The notes: generated by a model not told the origin, from the letters alone. A stretch of 64,000 bases of DNA from an unicellular cyanobacterium SU3 (GCA_002172675.1 NETF01000051.1:1-64000), one strand, 5' to 3'; positions 8,140 through 17,083 are shown, counted from the stretch's first letter. Numbers and translations: made by a program.

Positions 8140-8537
8140 CGCTTCAATTTAACTAATTCTTCTAAAGAAGCTAATAGTTTCACTTCCACTGAAATAATTT
8201 CTTTTTGCTTGTTAAGAATGAAAAACCAAGCTACATTAACAGTGAATAAGGGTGTCGTAACTTTCCCTTTAATCTCAGCTTGAATGTGTCCGGTTTCCGT
8301 TGTTTCTAATGCTTCTTGCAGGGGAAAAAGGGTCATTTCCCTAGCTTCTTGCTTTAAGTAGTTAGCGATCGCTTCTTCTCCTACTATAGCCTTCTCAAAG
8401 GGAGGAGTTAACGTTCCTTCACTAGCAAACAAGCTTGCTGTTTCTAAGAAACTTTCGTGGTTTAAGGTTTCAAAATATTGTGTAATAACGGGTTCGCTGA
8501 GAGCAATCGGATTTACTGTCTGAGGTGATTTTATCAT
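8136..8537 (-). CDS. OCP C-terminal-domain homologue (NTF2-like, probable carotenoid carrier)
   Basis: 133 residues that line up over their full length with the C-terminal domain of orange carotenoid protein: PVITQYFETLN, LTPPFEKAIVGEEAI, KGKVTTPLF, NVAWFFILN and LLASLEELVKL. The Tyr of QYFE (Y21) and the Trp of NVAWFF (W104) sit where OCP holds the keto group of its carotenoid. Stand-alone homologues of this domain (CTDH) bind and pass on ketocarotenoids and quench reactive oxygen in several cyanobacteria. No N-terminal-domain homologue (HCP) or OCP is visible in this window. There is no signal peptide, so it is cytoplasmic or at the thylakoid surface. The homology is convincing; the carotenoid-carrier role is inferred. 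Confidence 0.82.
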   Translation of the reverse strand: MIKSPQTVNPIALSEPVITQYFETLNHESFLETASLFASEGTLTPPFEKAIVGEEAIANYLKQEAREMTLFPLQEALETTETGHIQAEIKGKVTTPLFTVNVAWFFILNKQKEIISVEVKLLASLEELVKLKR

Positions 8538-8671
8538 ATTTATGTCAAAATAGTCATATTATTATCTTTCTCTTATTCATAGCATATACATTCAATTAGT
8601 CACAAGATTTTTTATTTTTTAAACTCATCAAATATCTGTGATTTAACCTTTTAGATACAGAACAACTGATT

Positions 8672-10906
8672 ATGACGCTTTATTGTCTTAACCCTGCTTG
8701 TCCTTATCCTGATAATCCCAATACTCATAACTATTGTCAAGGATGTGGTCAAGACTTATCTCAAACCACTCAAGGTTATTTATTTCGCGATCGCTACTTG
8801 ATTAAACAAGTATTAGGAGAGGGAAATTTTGGCCGAACTTATTTAATAGAGGATCAAAATTTTCACAACCGAAAACGAGTCTTAAAAAAGTTTATTGCTA
8901 ATTTTCAAGGACAACACTTAGAAACAGCAAAAGAATTGTTTAAACGAGAGGCTAATATATTAGATACGTTAAAGCATGAACAAATTCCTGCTATTTATGA
9001 TCATTTTGAAGATAATAATTCTCTCTATTTAGTAGAAGAATATATAGAAGGCGAAGATTTAGTTACAGAATTTAATCGAGACGGAACGTTTAGTGAAGAA
9101 AAAATAAAATCCTTATTAGAAGATATCTTACCTGTTTTAGATTATCTCCATCAAAGAAACTTATTACATCGAGATATTAAACCTGATAATATTATGCGTC
9201 GTCGTTATGATGGTAAATTAATTTTAATTGATTTTGGTGGCGTTAAAGAGGTTTCTAAGACTCGTGGAACGTTAATTTATACCCCTGGTTATGCTTCCGT
9301 TGAACAAATGACCGGCCATCCTCAACCTGCGAGTGATATTTATAGTTTAGGAGTTACTTGTGTTCGTTTATTAACAGGATGTTTCCCAGAAAATAGTCAT
9401 GAAAATGATCCCATCTATGATAGTAGTCAAGCTGTTTGGGTGTGGCAAGATTTTTTAGAAAAGCATGAGATCAAAATTAGTGATAAATTAAGTCATGTTT
9501 TAAATAAAATGTTAGAACATTTACTACAGAATCGTTATCATAATGTTCAAGAAATTTTAGAAGATTTAAAAGACTTCCCGACTTATATCCAACCTGTTGA
9601 ACCTCCTGATAATTTATCCAATTCCGAACCCCAAAAATATAGTCATTATAATTTAGTTAGCTTAATTAAACAACAACAAATATTATTCTTTACGACTTGT
9701 TTTAGTAGTGGAGTAATTATAGTTTGGATCATAAAATATTTAGTATATCCATCATCTCCTACATGGTTACTACTTCGGGAAGAAATACTTAATTATGCTG
9801 CATTAATTAGTCTATTAGTATTTTTAGTTTCTTTAGTTATATGGTTGATTACTATTCAAAAAAAGAAGAAGAAAGAAAAACCCCAAAAAGCTATGACAGC
9901 AACTTCTGTACAAAATGCTCCTATTCCTAAACAAATACCTTCTTCTCCCCATTCTGTTACCAGTTCTCAAATAAAACAATCTTCTCCTAAATCTTCAACT
10001 CCTCAAAAAATTACGACTGTTAATAAACCGAATAAGAAGATAATCAGTTCTTTAGAATATTTCAATTTTGAAGTTCTTAAAGTTGATCGGCAAGGAAAAA
10101 TTATTGAACAAAAAAACAGTAAAAATCAATATTTTACCGTTGACTTAGGAAACAACATTAACTTAGAAATGGTTGTGATTCCAGGGGGAAGTTTTTTTAT
10201 GGGATCTCCTAAACAAGAAGGACGCGATCGCACACAGGAACGACCACAACATAAAGTTAAATTAGTCTCTTTTTGTATGAGTAAATATCCCATTACTCAA
10301 GCACAATGGGAAATAATTATGAAAAATAATCCTTCTCAGTTTAAAGGTAAAAATAAACCAGTAGACAAAGTATCATTTTATGACAGTTTAGAATTTTGTG
10401 AAAAGTTATCTGAAGCAGTTGGAATTAACTTTTATTTACCGAGTGAAGCACAATGGGAATATGCTTGTCGAAGTATTATTAATCCTAGTAAATATAAACA
10501 GTTAGATGGCATAGAAATTTATCCACCCTTTCACTTTGGAGATACCATTAGCCAAACATTAGCGAATTATAATAGTACCCGAACTTATCAACAAGAAACT
10601 ATCGGAATATATCGACAACAAACCACTGAAGTCGGTTTTTTCCCACCCAATGAATTTGGTTTATATGATATGCACGGAAATGTCTGGGAATGGTGCGGAG
10701 ATGATTGGCACGAAACCTATGAAAATGCTCCCGAAGATGGTAGAATATGGCTAGATGGTAATAATAAGCATTCTCCGATGCGTGGTGGTTCTTGGGCTGC
10801 TTTTCCTTTCTACTGTCGGTGTGCAACTCGTAGTAAAGTTCAGCGCAATTGTCGAAGTAAATATAATGGCTTTAGGATTGTTTATAACTTTAAAAAGAAG
10901 ACTTAA
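8672..10906 (+). CDS. Zinc-ribbon Ser/Thr kinase fused to an FGE-sulfatase-like domain
   Basis: 744 residues. 1-30: zinc ribbon with Cys pairs (CLNPAC, CQGCG). ~42-310: Hanks-type kinase with GEGNFGRTY, Lys in VLKKF, HRDIKPDN and LIDFGG, all catalytic motifs present. Two membrane segments follow (about 343-362 and 373-395), then a Ser/Pro-rich linker. ~500-740: formylglycine-generating-enzyme-like fold with IPGGSFFMGSP, LPSEAQWEYACR, GLYDMHGNVWEWC and RGGSW. The second active-site Cys position (FYC) is kept, but the first is Ala (RGGSWAAF), so true sulfatase activation is unlikely. The kinase is cytoplasmic; two membrane crossings would leave the C-terminal domain also cytoplasmic. This architecture is known in cyanobacteria; targets are unknown. 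Confidence 0.9.
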   Translation: MTLYCLNPACPYPDNPNTHNYCQGCGQDLSQTTQGYLFRDRYLIKQVLGEGNFGRTYLIEDQNFHNRKRVLKKFIANFQGQHLETAKELFKREANILDTLKHEQIPAIYDHFEDNNSLYLVEEYIEGEDLVTEFNRDGTFSEEKIKSLLEDILPVLDYLHQRNLLHRDIKPDNIMRRRYDGKLILIDFGGVKEVSKTRGTLIYTPGYASVEQMTGHPQPASDIYSLGVTCVRLLTGCFPENSHENDPIYDSSQAVWVWQDFLEKHEIKISDKLSHVLNKMLEHLLQNRYHNVQEILEDLKDFPTYIQPVEPPDNLSNSEPQKYSHYNLVSLIKQQQILFFTTCFSSGVIIVWIIKYLVYPSSPTWLLLREEILNYAALISLLVFLVSLVIWLITIQKKKKKEKPQKAMTATSVQNAPIPKQIPSSPHSVTSSQIKQSSPKSSTPQKITTVNKPNKKIISSLEYFNFEVLKVDRQGKIIEQKNSKNQYFTVDLGNNINLEMVVIPGGSFFMGSPKQEGRDRTQERPQHKVKLVSFCMSKYPITQAQWEIIMKNNPSQFKGKNKPVDKVSFYDSLEFCEKLSEAVGINFYLPSEAQWEYACRSIINPSKYKQLDGIEIYPPFHFGDTISQTLANYNSTRTYQQETIGIYRQQTTEVGFFPPNEFGLYDMHGNVWEWCGDDWHETYENAPEDGRIWLDGNNKHSPMRGGSWAAFPFYCRCATRSKVQRNCRSKYNGFRIVYNFKKKT

Positions 10907-10942
10907 TAAGTTTGTATTACTCAATTTAACCAATAAAAAACA

Positions 10943-10977
10943 CGCTTTTTTTTAAATTAAAAGCGCGGAAAAAACAC
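10943..10977 (-). terminator. Possible terminator of the RRM-protein gene
   Basis: CGCTTTT (10943-10949) pairs with AAAAGCG (10959-10965). Read on the minus strand, the hairpin is followed by GTGTTTTTT. It lies downstream of the RRM gene and between two convergent genes. Confidence 0.4.
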
Positions 10978-11021
10978 TAAACTATCAATATACTGTCAAC
11001 AGTTTCTAAGCAGAAATTTGA

Positions 11022-11318
11022 CTAAGAGAAACTTCCTTGCTTACGAAAACTACCGGAACCGCTACGACCTGAATTTTCACGGGGTTTCGCCTTATTGACT
11101 CTCATTTGTCGCCCCATCCAGTCAGCACCATCTAAGGTTTCAATGGCAGCAGTTTCTTGGTCATCACTTTCCATTTCCACAAAACCAAACCCTCTGGGTC
11201 TTCCAGTTTCGCGGTCTGTGGGCAGAGATACCCGTTTAACTGTACCGTATTCGCTGAAAACTTCTGTTAAATCTTCAGACGTTACATCATATACTAAGTT
11301 GCCTACATAAATTGTCAT
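11022..11318 (-). CDS. RNA-binding protein with one RRM (cyanobacterial Rbp type)
   Basis: 98 residues: one RNA-recognition motif followed by a short Gly/Ser/Arg tail (GRSGSGSFRKQGSF). RNP2 is IYVGNL (3-8) and RNP1 is RGFGFVEM (42-49); both carry the aromatic residues that stack on RNA. The size and tail match the cold- and stress-regulated Rbp family of cyanobacteria, which also bind thylakoid-associated mRNAs in some species. The ~340-base upstream gap leaves room for a long 5' leader, usual for this family, but no specific cold-box could be assigned. Confidence 0.92.
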   Translation of the reverse strand: MTIYVGNLVYDVTSEDLTEVFSEYGTVKRVSLPTDRETGRPRGFGFVEMESDDQETAAIETLDGADWMGRQMRVNKAKPRENSGRSGSGSFRKQGSFS

Positions 11319-11664
11319 GGGATGTCTCCAAAATGTGTTAGAAGGTTACGAGAGAATCAACTAAGATTTCGGAAACCCACCGAGCGATGTAGACAGGAAC
11401 GAACCAATTACTAATCACAACCAATGCTGAAACCGAACTAACAAAACTCTCAATCTTCTATACCCTAGCATAGCCTGGCAGGCTTAGGCAGTGGAAACCC
11501 CCAGGTTTTGTAACAAAATGAAATATTAGTCATGAATCGACAAATGTGCCTTGATTTTTGTTTTATTCTTTGTGCTAAGATGAAAAGTTGATAAATAAAA
11601 TAGGGGCTTTTTTGTCTGAATTATTAACCCCATCCATCCTTAGACCTGTAGATAGCTAATCTCA
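11319..11664. other. Intergenic region between divergent rbp and acyltransferase genes
   Basis: 346 bases with no credible reading frame. It should contain the leader and promoter of the RRM gene (minus strand) and the promoter of the plsC-like gene. It holds small potential hairpins (AGCCTGGCAGGCT at 11474-11486; AAACCCCCAGGTTT at 11496-11509). No functional RNA recognised. Confidence 0.4.
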
Positions 11665-12315
11665 ATGGAAAACAGTGAATTCAAAGAAAGGGAGCCAATT
11701 TCAAGTTTAGCTCTCTATTATCTGTTCAAAGGCTCTATTATTGTTCCTACGTTTTATACGTATTTTCGGGGACGGGTCTATGGTCAAGAGAATGTACCAA
11801 AAAAGCATCCTTTGGTGGTAGTGAGTAATCATGGAAGTTATTTTGATCCTCCCTTGTTATCTTCTAGTGTTGGTCGTCCCGTCGCTTTCATGGCAAAAGA
11901 AGAATTATTTGAAGTCCCGATACTAAAAGAAGGCATACGCTTGTATGGAGCCTATCCTGTCAAGAGAGGAACCAGCGATCGCGGAGCCATTCGCTCAGCC
12001 TTAACTGCGCTGAAAGACGGTTGGTTAGTGGGGATATTCTTACAGGGAACCCGTACCCCCGATGGTCGCATTAATGACCCAAAATTAGGCGCGGCCATGA
12101 TTGCAACTAAGGCACAAGTTCCTCTGTTGCCGGTATCCTTATGGGGAACAGAGAAAATATTAAAAAAAGGCTCTCCCTTTCCTCGTCCCGTCCCTTTAAC
12201 TATTCGCATTGGAGAAGTTATTGCCCCTCCTGAGTCGAATAAGCGCCAAGCTTTAGAAAGCGTGACTCAAAAATGCGCTACGATTATTAATGATCTCCAT
12301 GATTTAGGACGCTAG
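11665..12315 (+). CDS. 1-acyl-glycerol-3-phosphate acyltransferase (PlsC family)
   Basis: 216 residues of the PlsC/LPLAT fold. The catalytic HX4D motif is NHGSYFD (about 54-60), followed by the glycerophosphate-binding stretch (FLQGTRTPDG, about 124-133) and VPLLPVSLWGTE. The family adds a fatty acid to lysophosphatidate during phospholipid and galactolipid synthesis at the membrane. It has no signal and only a weak hydrophobic N-terminal segment. Cyanobacteria carry several paralogues and I cannot tell which this is from sequence alone. It is monocistronic, with a 170-base AT-rich gap to the next gene. Confidence 0.88.
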   Translation: MENSEFKEREPISSLALYYLFKGSIIVPTFYTYFRGRVYGQENVPKKHPLVVVSNHGSYFDPPLLSSSVGRPVAFMAKEELFEVPILKEGIRLYGAYPVKRGTSDRGAIRSALTALKDGWLVGIFLQGTRTPDGRINDPKLGAAMIATKAQVPLLPVSLWGTEKILKKGSPFPRPVPLTIRIGEVIAPPESNKRQALESVTQKCATIINDLHDLGR

Positions 12316-12318
12316 ATT

Positions 12319-12352
12319 CAGTGAGCAGTAACCAGTTATCAGTGATCAGTTA
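12319..12352. repeat. Short CAGTGATCAGTTATCAG-type tandem repeat
   Basis: Imperfect repeats of CAGTgAgCAGTaacCAGTTATCAG just after the acyltransferase stop. A similar stretch lies at 48021-48052. Such simple repeats are common between cyanobacterial genes. Confidence 0.6.
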
Positions 12353-12485
12353 TTACTTTTTATCTTAATTGTTTAATAGAAAGAAGATAAAATAGATTAA
12401 TTTATATGATTAAGAAATTATTGTTTTTTATCTCATAATAACCAAGATAAGGTAAGTTAATATCGAAGAAATTAATAGAATAATA

Positions 12486-13130
12486 ATGAGTCAATCTTCA
12501 GAAAAAAATAACAACTTTCAAGTATGCGATCGCGATCTTACCTCAGAAACCTTAGAACATTATTTACAAGCTGAGGCTATTGCGATCGACACCGAAACTA
12601 TGGGCTTAATTCCCCAGAGAGATCGCTTATGTTTAGTGCAATTATGCGATCCGAGTGGTTATGTAACAGCGATTCGCATTGAAAAAGGACAAGAAACAGC
12701 AGATAATTTAAAACAACTATTAGAAAATGAAAAGATTGTCAAAATTTTCCACTATGCACGTTTTGATGTAGCGCAATTTAAGTATAATTTTGGCATAGAT
12801 ACAGCCCCAATTTTTTGTACCAAAATTGCTAGTAAATTAGCCAGAACTTATACAGGATCTCATGGTTTAAAAGCTTTAGTGCAAGAAATAGAGGGAGTCG
12901 AATTAGATAAAAGTTCTCAGAGTTCAGACTGGGGAAATAGTCAAAATTTATCAGAAGCACAATTAAGTTATGCAGCCAATGATGTGAGATATTTAATACC
13001 ACTCAGAGAACAATTAATTACCATGTTGCAAAGAGAAAAAAGATGGGAAATTGCTCAAAAGTGCATGGAAGTGATTTCGGTATTTGTAGAATTAGACTTA
13101 ATGTATTATAAAGATATTTTTGAACATTAA
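12486..13130 (+). CDS. RNase D-like 3'-5' exonuclease (DEDDy)
   Basis: 214 residues. The four DEDDy acids are visible: IAIDTETMGL (D and E of ExoI, 33-42), FHYARFDVAQF (ExoII Asp) and LSYAANDVRYL (Tyr and Asp of ExoIII). It is shorter than E. coli RNase D (~375 residues) because it lacks the C-terminal HRDC domains; this compact form is usual in cyanobacteria. It probably trims tRNA or other RNA 3' ends, using two metal ions. Start ATG at 12486 follows an AT-rich leader. Confidence 0.88.
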   Translation: MSQSSEKNNNFQVCDRDLTSETLEHYLQAEAIAIDTETMGLIPQRDRLCLVQLCDPSGYVTAIRIEKGQETADNLKQLLENEKIVKIFHYARFDVAQFKYNFGIDTAPIFCTKIASKLARTYTGSHGLKALVQEIEGVELDKSSQSSDWGNSQNLSEAQLSYAANDVRYLIPLREQLITMLQREKRWEIAQKCMEVISVFVELDLMYYKDIFEH

Positions 13131-13229
13131 AGAAATAATGGAGACTTGACAATCGATAATGGATAATTAGAAAAGTTCAAGGTAGGATAAAGATAACGTC
13201 GTTTAAAAGAATCAGAGTAAAGGTAAATT

Positions 13230-13472
13230 ATGACACAAGCAATGGCCCTAACCCCAGATAATGTAGAAACCGTCTTAGACGAAATGCGTCCTTATTTAAT
13301 GGCAGACGGTGGCAACGTTGAATTAGTCGAAATCGAAGGACCCATCGTTAAACTGCGCTTACAGGGAGCTTGTGGCTCTTGTCCTAGCTCAACCATGACC
13401 CTAAAAATGGGGATTGAAAGACGCTTAAGAGAAATGATCCCTGAAATTGCCGAAGTAGAACAAGCATTCTAA
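13230..13472 (+). CDS. nfu: Nfu-type iron-sulfur scaffold (NifU C-terminal domain)
   Basis: 80 residues, the C-terminal NifU domain alone. The cluster-binding CxxC is in [14 protein letters not shown] (47-60). Such proteins receive and hand on 4Fe-4S clusters; in cyanobacteria this short Nfu is considered the main scaffold, including for photosystem I. There is no N-terminal IscU-like part, so it is not nitrogenase-specific NifU. It stands alone; the spacer beyond it ends in a strong terminator at 13659-13683. Confidence 0.93.
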   Translation: MTQAMALTPDNVETVLDEMRPYLMADGGNVELVEIEGPIVKLRLQGACGSCPSSTMTLKMGIERRLREMIPEIAEVEQAF

Positions 13473-13762
13473 ACTCGGGTCGCCCTCGTCATTCAAGGCA
13501 AAAGGCAAAAGGCAATAGTTTGGAACAAAATTGTACTTCTCCCAAACCCTCTTTGTGCGCTATAGCGGTGTGCGTTCCCAATAGAGGAGAGACTGTGAAC
13601 TGAAAGAATCAGGTATTAAGAAAACAGACCCTTGCCTCTTGCCTTATAACTCTTGCCTCCGAGGCAAAAGCCTCGGTTTTTTTATAAATAATTTTGCCAG
13701 GAGGCCATCACCCAGATAAGATAGAATTCATCCCCAATCATTAACTTTTGCTGAGGACAAAC
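13473..13762. other. Spacer between nfu and comB
   Basis: No gene seen. Contains AAGGCAAAAGGCAAAAGGCAA (13496-13516), a short iterated motif, then a rho-independent terminator and the comB ribosome site. Confidence 0.4.
13659..13683 (+). terminator. Rho-independent terminator downstream of nfu
   Basis: CCGAGGC (13659-13665), AAAA loop, GCCTCGG (13670-13676), then seven T. Perfect 7-bp stem with U-tract, plus-strand polarity, 186 bases past the nfu stop. Confidence 0.85.
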
Positions 13763-14494
13763 GTGAAGCTATTTGTCTATCATACTCCTGAACTAACCCC
13801 GACAGACCATTTACCCGACTGCGCCGTTGTTATCGATGTCTTGCGAGCAACTACCACTATTGCTACCGTTTTAGAAGCCGGTGCAGAAGCGGTGCAAACT
13901 TTCAGTGATATCGACAAATTAATATCAGTCAGTGAGCAATGGCTACCAGAAAAACGTATCCGAGCAGGAGAAAGGGGAGGAGCAACAGTAGAAGGGTTTG
14001 ATCTGGGTAACTCCCCTTTGGACTGTACCCCTGAAACAGTAACCAAAAAACGTTTCTTTTTAACCACCACCAATGGAACCCGCGCACTACAACGGGTTGA
14101 AAAAGCTCCAACGGTGATCACTGCAGCTATGATTAATCGACAAGCTGCTGTTAATTATATTGTCAAACATCAACCCGAAACCGTTTGGTTAGTAGGCTCA
14201 GGATGGCAAGGGGGTTATTCCCTCGAAGATACCGTCTGTGCAGGAGCGATCGCCCACGCTTTAATTCTTCATGATGCTCAAATGGTAGAAGTGAGTAACG
14301 ATGAAGTGATTGCAGCGACAGCCTTGTATGCTCAATGGCATGATAAACTCCTAGAAATGTTTCACCGTTCTAGTCATGGCCAAAGATTGTTACGCTTGAA
14401 CTGTCAAGAGGATTTACAATACTGCGCTAAAAGTGACATTATAGAAGTGTTACCGATACAAAAAGAACCAGGAGTCTTAGTTAAATTCTCCTAG
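13763..14494 (+). CDS. comB: 2-phosphosulfolactate phosphatase-like protein (ComB)
   Basis: 243 residues from GTG at 13763, chosen because GAGG at 13753-13756 is well spaced and homologues begin [10 protein letters not shown]; an upstream TTG at 13748 is less likely. Family features include [44 protein letters not shown] (read in parts), [12 protein letters not shown] and [19 protein letters not shown]. The family removes phosphate from 2-phosphosulfolactate with Mg2+, a coenzyme M step in archaea. Cyanobacteria do not make coenzyme M, so the real substrate is probably a different phosphate ester. Confidence 0.9.
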   Translation: MKLFVYHTPELTPTDHLPDCAVVIDVLRATTTIATVLEAGAEAVQTFSDIDKLISVSEQWLPEKRIRAGERGGATVEGFDLGNSPLDCTPETVTKKRFFLTTTNGTRALQRVEKAPTVITAAMINRQAAVNYIVKHQPETVWLVGSGWQGGYSLEDTVCAGAIAHALILHDAQMVEVSNDEVIAATALYAQWHDKLLEMFHRSSHGQRLLRLNCQEDLQYCAKSDIIEVLPIQKEPGVLVKFS

Positions 14495-14543
14495 GTATCC
14501 GATGCTGGTTTAGCTTCTCTAAATTGTCGAGGATCGCTTCGTT

Positions 14544-15734
14544 ATGAACATTTTGGTATTGACTTGGGAATTTCCTCCCCGTCTTGTGGGAGGTATTGCC
14601 CGTCATGTTGCCGAATTATATCCAGAAATTGCAAAATTAGGCCACGAAATCCATTTAATAACAGTAGAATTTGGCCAAAGCCTCCCTTATGAAAGGGTTG
14701 ACGGGGTTCATGTCTATCGCGTTCCGGTGCCGGAAGCTAACGACTTTTTTCACTGGATTGTCAACATGAATAATAGTATGGGTCATCATGGAGGGCAGTT
14801 AATCCAAGAAAAAGGGCCGTTTGATGTCATTCACGCCCATGACTGGTTGGTAGGAGATGCAGCGATCGCTCTCAAACATTTATTTAAAATTCCTCTTGTC
14901 GCTACCATTCACGCCACAGAATACGGTCGTTACAACGGTATTCATAATGATACTCAACGCTACATTTCCAAAAAAGAAGGAAACCTCATCTATGATTCTT
15001 GGCGGGTGATTGTTTGTAGTGATTATATGCGTCACGAATTAAAACGGGCTTTTGAAACTCCTTTGGATAAGATCGATATTATTTACAATGGCATTCGTGC
15101 TGACAAAAAGCGAAAAGATCCGAATTTTAATTACTTAGCCTTTCGTCGTCAATTTGCTCTAGATCACGAAAAAATTATTTATTACGTGGGAAGAATGACC
15201 CGTGAAAAAGGGGTTTCTCTTCTCCTGCAAGCAGCAGCTAAGGTATTATGGGAGTTAGAAGGAAATGCCAAAATCGTGATTATTGGTGGCGGAAATACCC
15301 AACATTTGCAAGCAGAAGCGCATGAATTGGGGATTGCTAACCGTTGTTGTTTTACTGGATTTATGTCCGATGAAAATTTAGATCGCTTTCAAACCATTGC
15401 TGACTGTGCTGTATTTCCCAGTTTATACGAACCGTTTGGGATTGTGGCCTTAGAAAGTTTTGCAGCCCGTGTTCCTGTGGTAGTATCAAGTACCGGAGGC
15501 TTACCAGAAGTGGTTCATCATCAACAAACAGGAATAGTTACCGAGGTGAATAATCCTGACTCTTTGGCTTGGGGGATTTTAGAAGTTCTCAAAAATCCTC
15601 ATTATGGTCAGCAGTTGGTAGAAAAAGCTTACAATGAGTTAAGCTTACGTTTTGGTTGGCCACAGTTAGCTAAACAAACTGAAGCCGTTTATCAGGTAGT
15701 GTGTGAACAGCGATCGCAAATTCATTGGGATTGA
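14544..15734 (+). CDS. GT4-family glycosyltransferase (GT-B fold)
   Basis: 396 residues. The N-terminal nucleotide-free half has TWEFPPRLVGGIARHVAEL and FDVIHAHDWLVGDAAI; the C-terminal half has YYVGRMTREKGVSLLL, a Gly-rich IIGGGN and the acidic E-x7-E motif in SLYEPFGIVALE, which holds the donor sugar-nucleotide. These are hallmarks of retaining GT4 enzymes with a glycogen-synthase-like N-terminus. Donor and acceptor are unknown. It has no membrane segment. It starts 49 bases after comB on the same strand, so they may be cotranscribed, and a hairpin with a T-run follows its stop. Confidence 0.88.
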   Translation: MNILVLTWEFPPRLVGGIARHVAELYPEIAKLGHEIHLITVEFGQSLPYERVDGVHVYRVPVPEANDFFHWIVNMNNSMGHHGGQLIQEKGPFDVIHAHDWLVGDAAIALKHLFKIPLVATIHATEYGRYNGIHNDTQRYISKKEGNLIYDSWRVIVCSDYMRHELKRAFETPLDKIDIIYNGIRADKKRKDPNFNYLAFRRQFALDHEKIIYYVGRMTREKGVSLLLQAAAKVLWELEGNAKIVIIGGGNTQHLQAEAHELGIANRCCFTGFMSDENLDRFQTIADCAVFPSLYEPFGIVALESFAARVPVVVSSTGGLPEVVHHQQTGIVTEVNNPDSLAWGILEVLKNPHYGQQLVEKAYNELSLRFGWPQLAKQTEAVYQVVCEQRSQIHWD

Positions 15735-15741
15735 CACACTC

Positions 15742-15775
15742 CCGAATCCGCTACCCTAAATTCGGAAGCTTTTTT
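15742..15775 (+). terminator. Probable terminator of the glycosyltransferase gene
   Basis: CCGAAT (15742-15747) pairs with ATTCGG (15760-15765), followed by AAGC and six T (15770-15775). Short stem, but well placed eight bases after the stop. Confidence 0.5.
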
Positions 15776-15969
15776 CCTCAATGTCAGTCTTTTCTACTAT
15801 CGTGGATTTTTTGACGAATTATAGCTATTATAGCTTAGAGTTTTTGTCAATTGATTAGACCCTTTTTTCTCATTTTTTAACCTTTAAATCAACTGTCCAA
15901 AATCCCTCTATACTCGTTTAACTATCCTGATTTGTTTTAAGAGAAAACTCCTCATTTTCTTTTTAAAAC

Positions 15970-16110
15970 GTGGGAAGTCAAAGCCTCTTTCCCACATATT
16001 TACAAAAGTCGCTTCTAGATTTCTTAGGGTTTGCTGCAAGACTTGACTATGAGGCTCCTTTAATTCGTGAAGCTCAATTATTTGCTAAATTAAAAAAGAA
16101 GATAAAATAA
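15970..16110 (+). pseudogene. Possible gene remnant, 46 codons
   Basis: A frame opening after TAA at 15964 and readable from GTG at 15970 gives SLFPTYLQKSLLDFLGFAAR followed by LDYEAPLIREAQLFAKLKKKIK and a stop. Its amphipathic helices and even composition look like the C-terminal end of a real protein. There is no ribosome site before the GTG. It may be the tail of a decayed gene or a genuine small protein; the family is not recognised. Confidence 0.35.
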
Positions 16111-16127
16111 CCCCAAAAGTAACCATT

Positions 16128-16472
16128 ATGGCTGAAGATAGAAACAACCGAAACGATACTGACTGGATTAAACAGCTAGTCCTCATGGGCATTGGTACAA
16201 CCTCACTAGCAGCAGAAAAATTAAAAGAAGTGAGCGAAGAATGGGTCAAAGAAGGTAAAATTAACCCAGATCAAGCCCAAGGTTTCGTTGACGATATCAT
16301 GGACCAGATCAAAACCGGTCAAGGCAACTTTGAAAACAACATGGAACGTCAACTACGTAATATGTTGCGAGACTTGGGCGTTCCCCGTCAAAATGAAATG
16401 GATGAGTTACGTGGAAGAATCGATCGCTTAGAACGACAAGTTAGGGACTTAGAAAACAAATTATGGCGTTAA
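16128..16472 (+). CDS. Phasin-like granule-associated protein
   Basis: 114 residues. An N-terminal hydrophobic helix ([22 protein letters not shown]) is followed by charged helices, and a C-terminal heptad coiled coil ([23 protein letters not shown]). This is the layout of phasin-family proteins that coat polyhydroxyalkanoate granules or other hydrophobic surfaces. No polyhydroxyalkanoate synthase is nearby, so a granule role is not shown here. The stop overlaps the start of the FKBP gene by 10 bases if the upstream ATG is used there. Confidence 0.7.
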   Translation: MAEDRNNRNDTDWIKQLVLMGIGTTSLAAEKLKEVSEEWVKEGKINPDQAQGFVDDIMDQIKTGQGNFENNMERQLRNMLRDLGVPRQNEMDELRGRIDRLERQVRDLENKLWR

Positions 16473-17029
16473 AGACAGTTAGTAAAGGGAAAAAACGATC
16501 TATGCGTGAAATTCTCATTAGTTTCGGGATTATTGCTGCTTTTAGTTTATTGTTACTCTTTAGTTTTATTTTTGGTAACTCCGACAAAGAAACGGCGATC
16601 GCCTCGGAAAATACCCCAGACATCACCAAAGATACGTTAATGGCTTTAAATATCAATAATAAGGAAATTACCGATATGGACTTAGAAAACGCTGTTACCA
16701 CCGAGTCTGGCCTCAAATACATCGATGTGACAGAAGGGGACGGAGAAAGTCCAACCCAGGGACAAACGGTGACAGTCCACTACACCGGAACCCTCGAAGA
16801 TGGCAAAAAGTTTGATAGTTCCCGCGATCGCAATAAACCCTTTTCTTTTAAAATCGGGGTAGGACAAGTGATCAAAGGATGGGATGAAGGGGTTGCTTCG
16901 ATGAAAGTCGGTGGCCAACGCATCTTAGTTATTCCTCCTGACTTGGGTTATGGTGCAAGGGGGGCCGGTGGTGTTATTCCTCCCAATGCAACCTTAATCT
17001 TTGATGTGGAATTATTAGAAGTTAAATAA
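16463..17029 (+). CDS. FKBP-type peptidyl-prolyl isomerase, membrane-anchored
   Basis: 188 residues from ATG 16463; an internal ATG at 16502 ([11 protein letters not shown]) is an equally good start. A basic tail and one hydrophobic segment (about 17-34) anchor the protein, putting the enzyme in the lumen or periplasm. The FKBP domain covers ~80-188: [69 protein letters not shown]. The Tyr, Phe, Asp and Trp that line the proline pocket are present. It likely helps fold exported or lumenal proteins. Translation may be coupled to the phasin-like gene. Confidence 0.92.
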   Translation: MALKTVSKGKKRSMREILISFGIIAAFSLLLLFSFIFGNSDKETAIASENTPDITKDTLMALNINNKEITDMDLENAVTTESGLKYIDVTEGDGESPTQGQTVTVHYTGTLEDGKKFDSSRDRNKPFSFKIGVGQVIKGWDEGVASMKVGGQRILVIPPDLGYGARGAGGVIPPNATLIFDVELLEVK

Positions 17030-17054
17030 ATCCATCAACACTATTTAATGTAAT

Positions 17055-17079
17055 GTAGGGTGGGCATTGCCCACCTTAT
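17055..17079. repeat. Palindromic repeat, family A
   Basis: GTAGGGTGGGCATTGCCCAC core followed by CTTAT, between the convergent FKBP and TSUP genes. It may serve as a bidirectional terminator. Confidence 0.85.
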
Positions 17080-17083
17080 ATGA

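Larger units (their letters stand above)
15735..16127. other. Spacer between glycosyltransferase and phasin-like genes
   Basis: 393 bases. Holds the terminator above, AT-rich DNA with the near-palindrome AGCTATTATAGCT (15823-15835), and a 46-codon frame listed separately. No RNA gene recognised. Confidence 0.4.

Noticed and set aside
8672-10906. FGE domain as activator of the sulfatase at 569-1621
   Set aside because: Sulfatase lacks its catalytic half and the FGE-like domain lacks one catalytic Cys; distance is also 7 kb.
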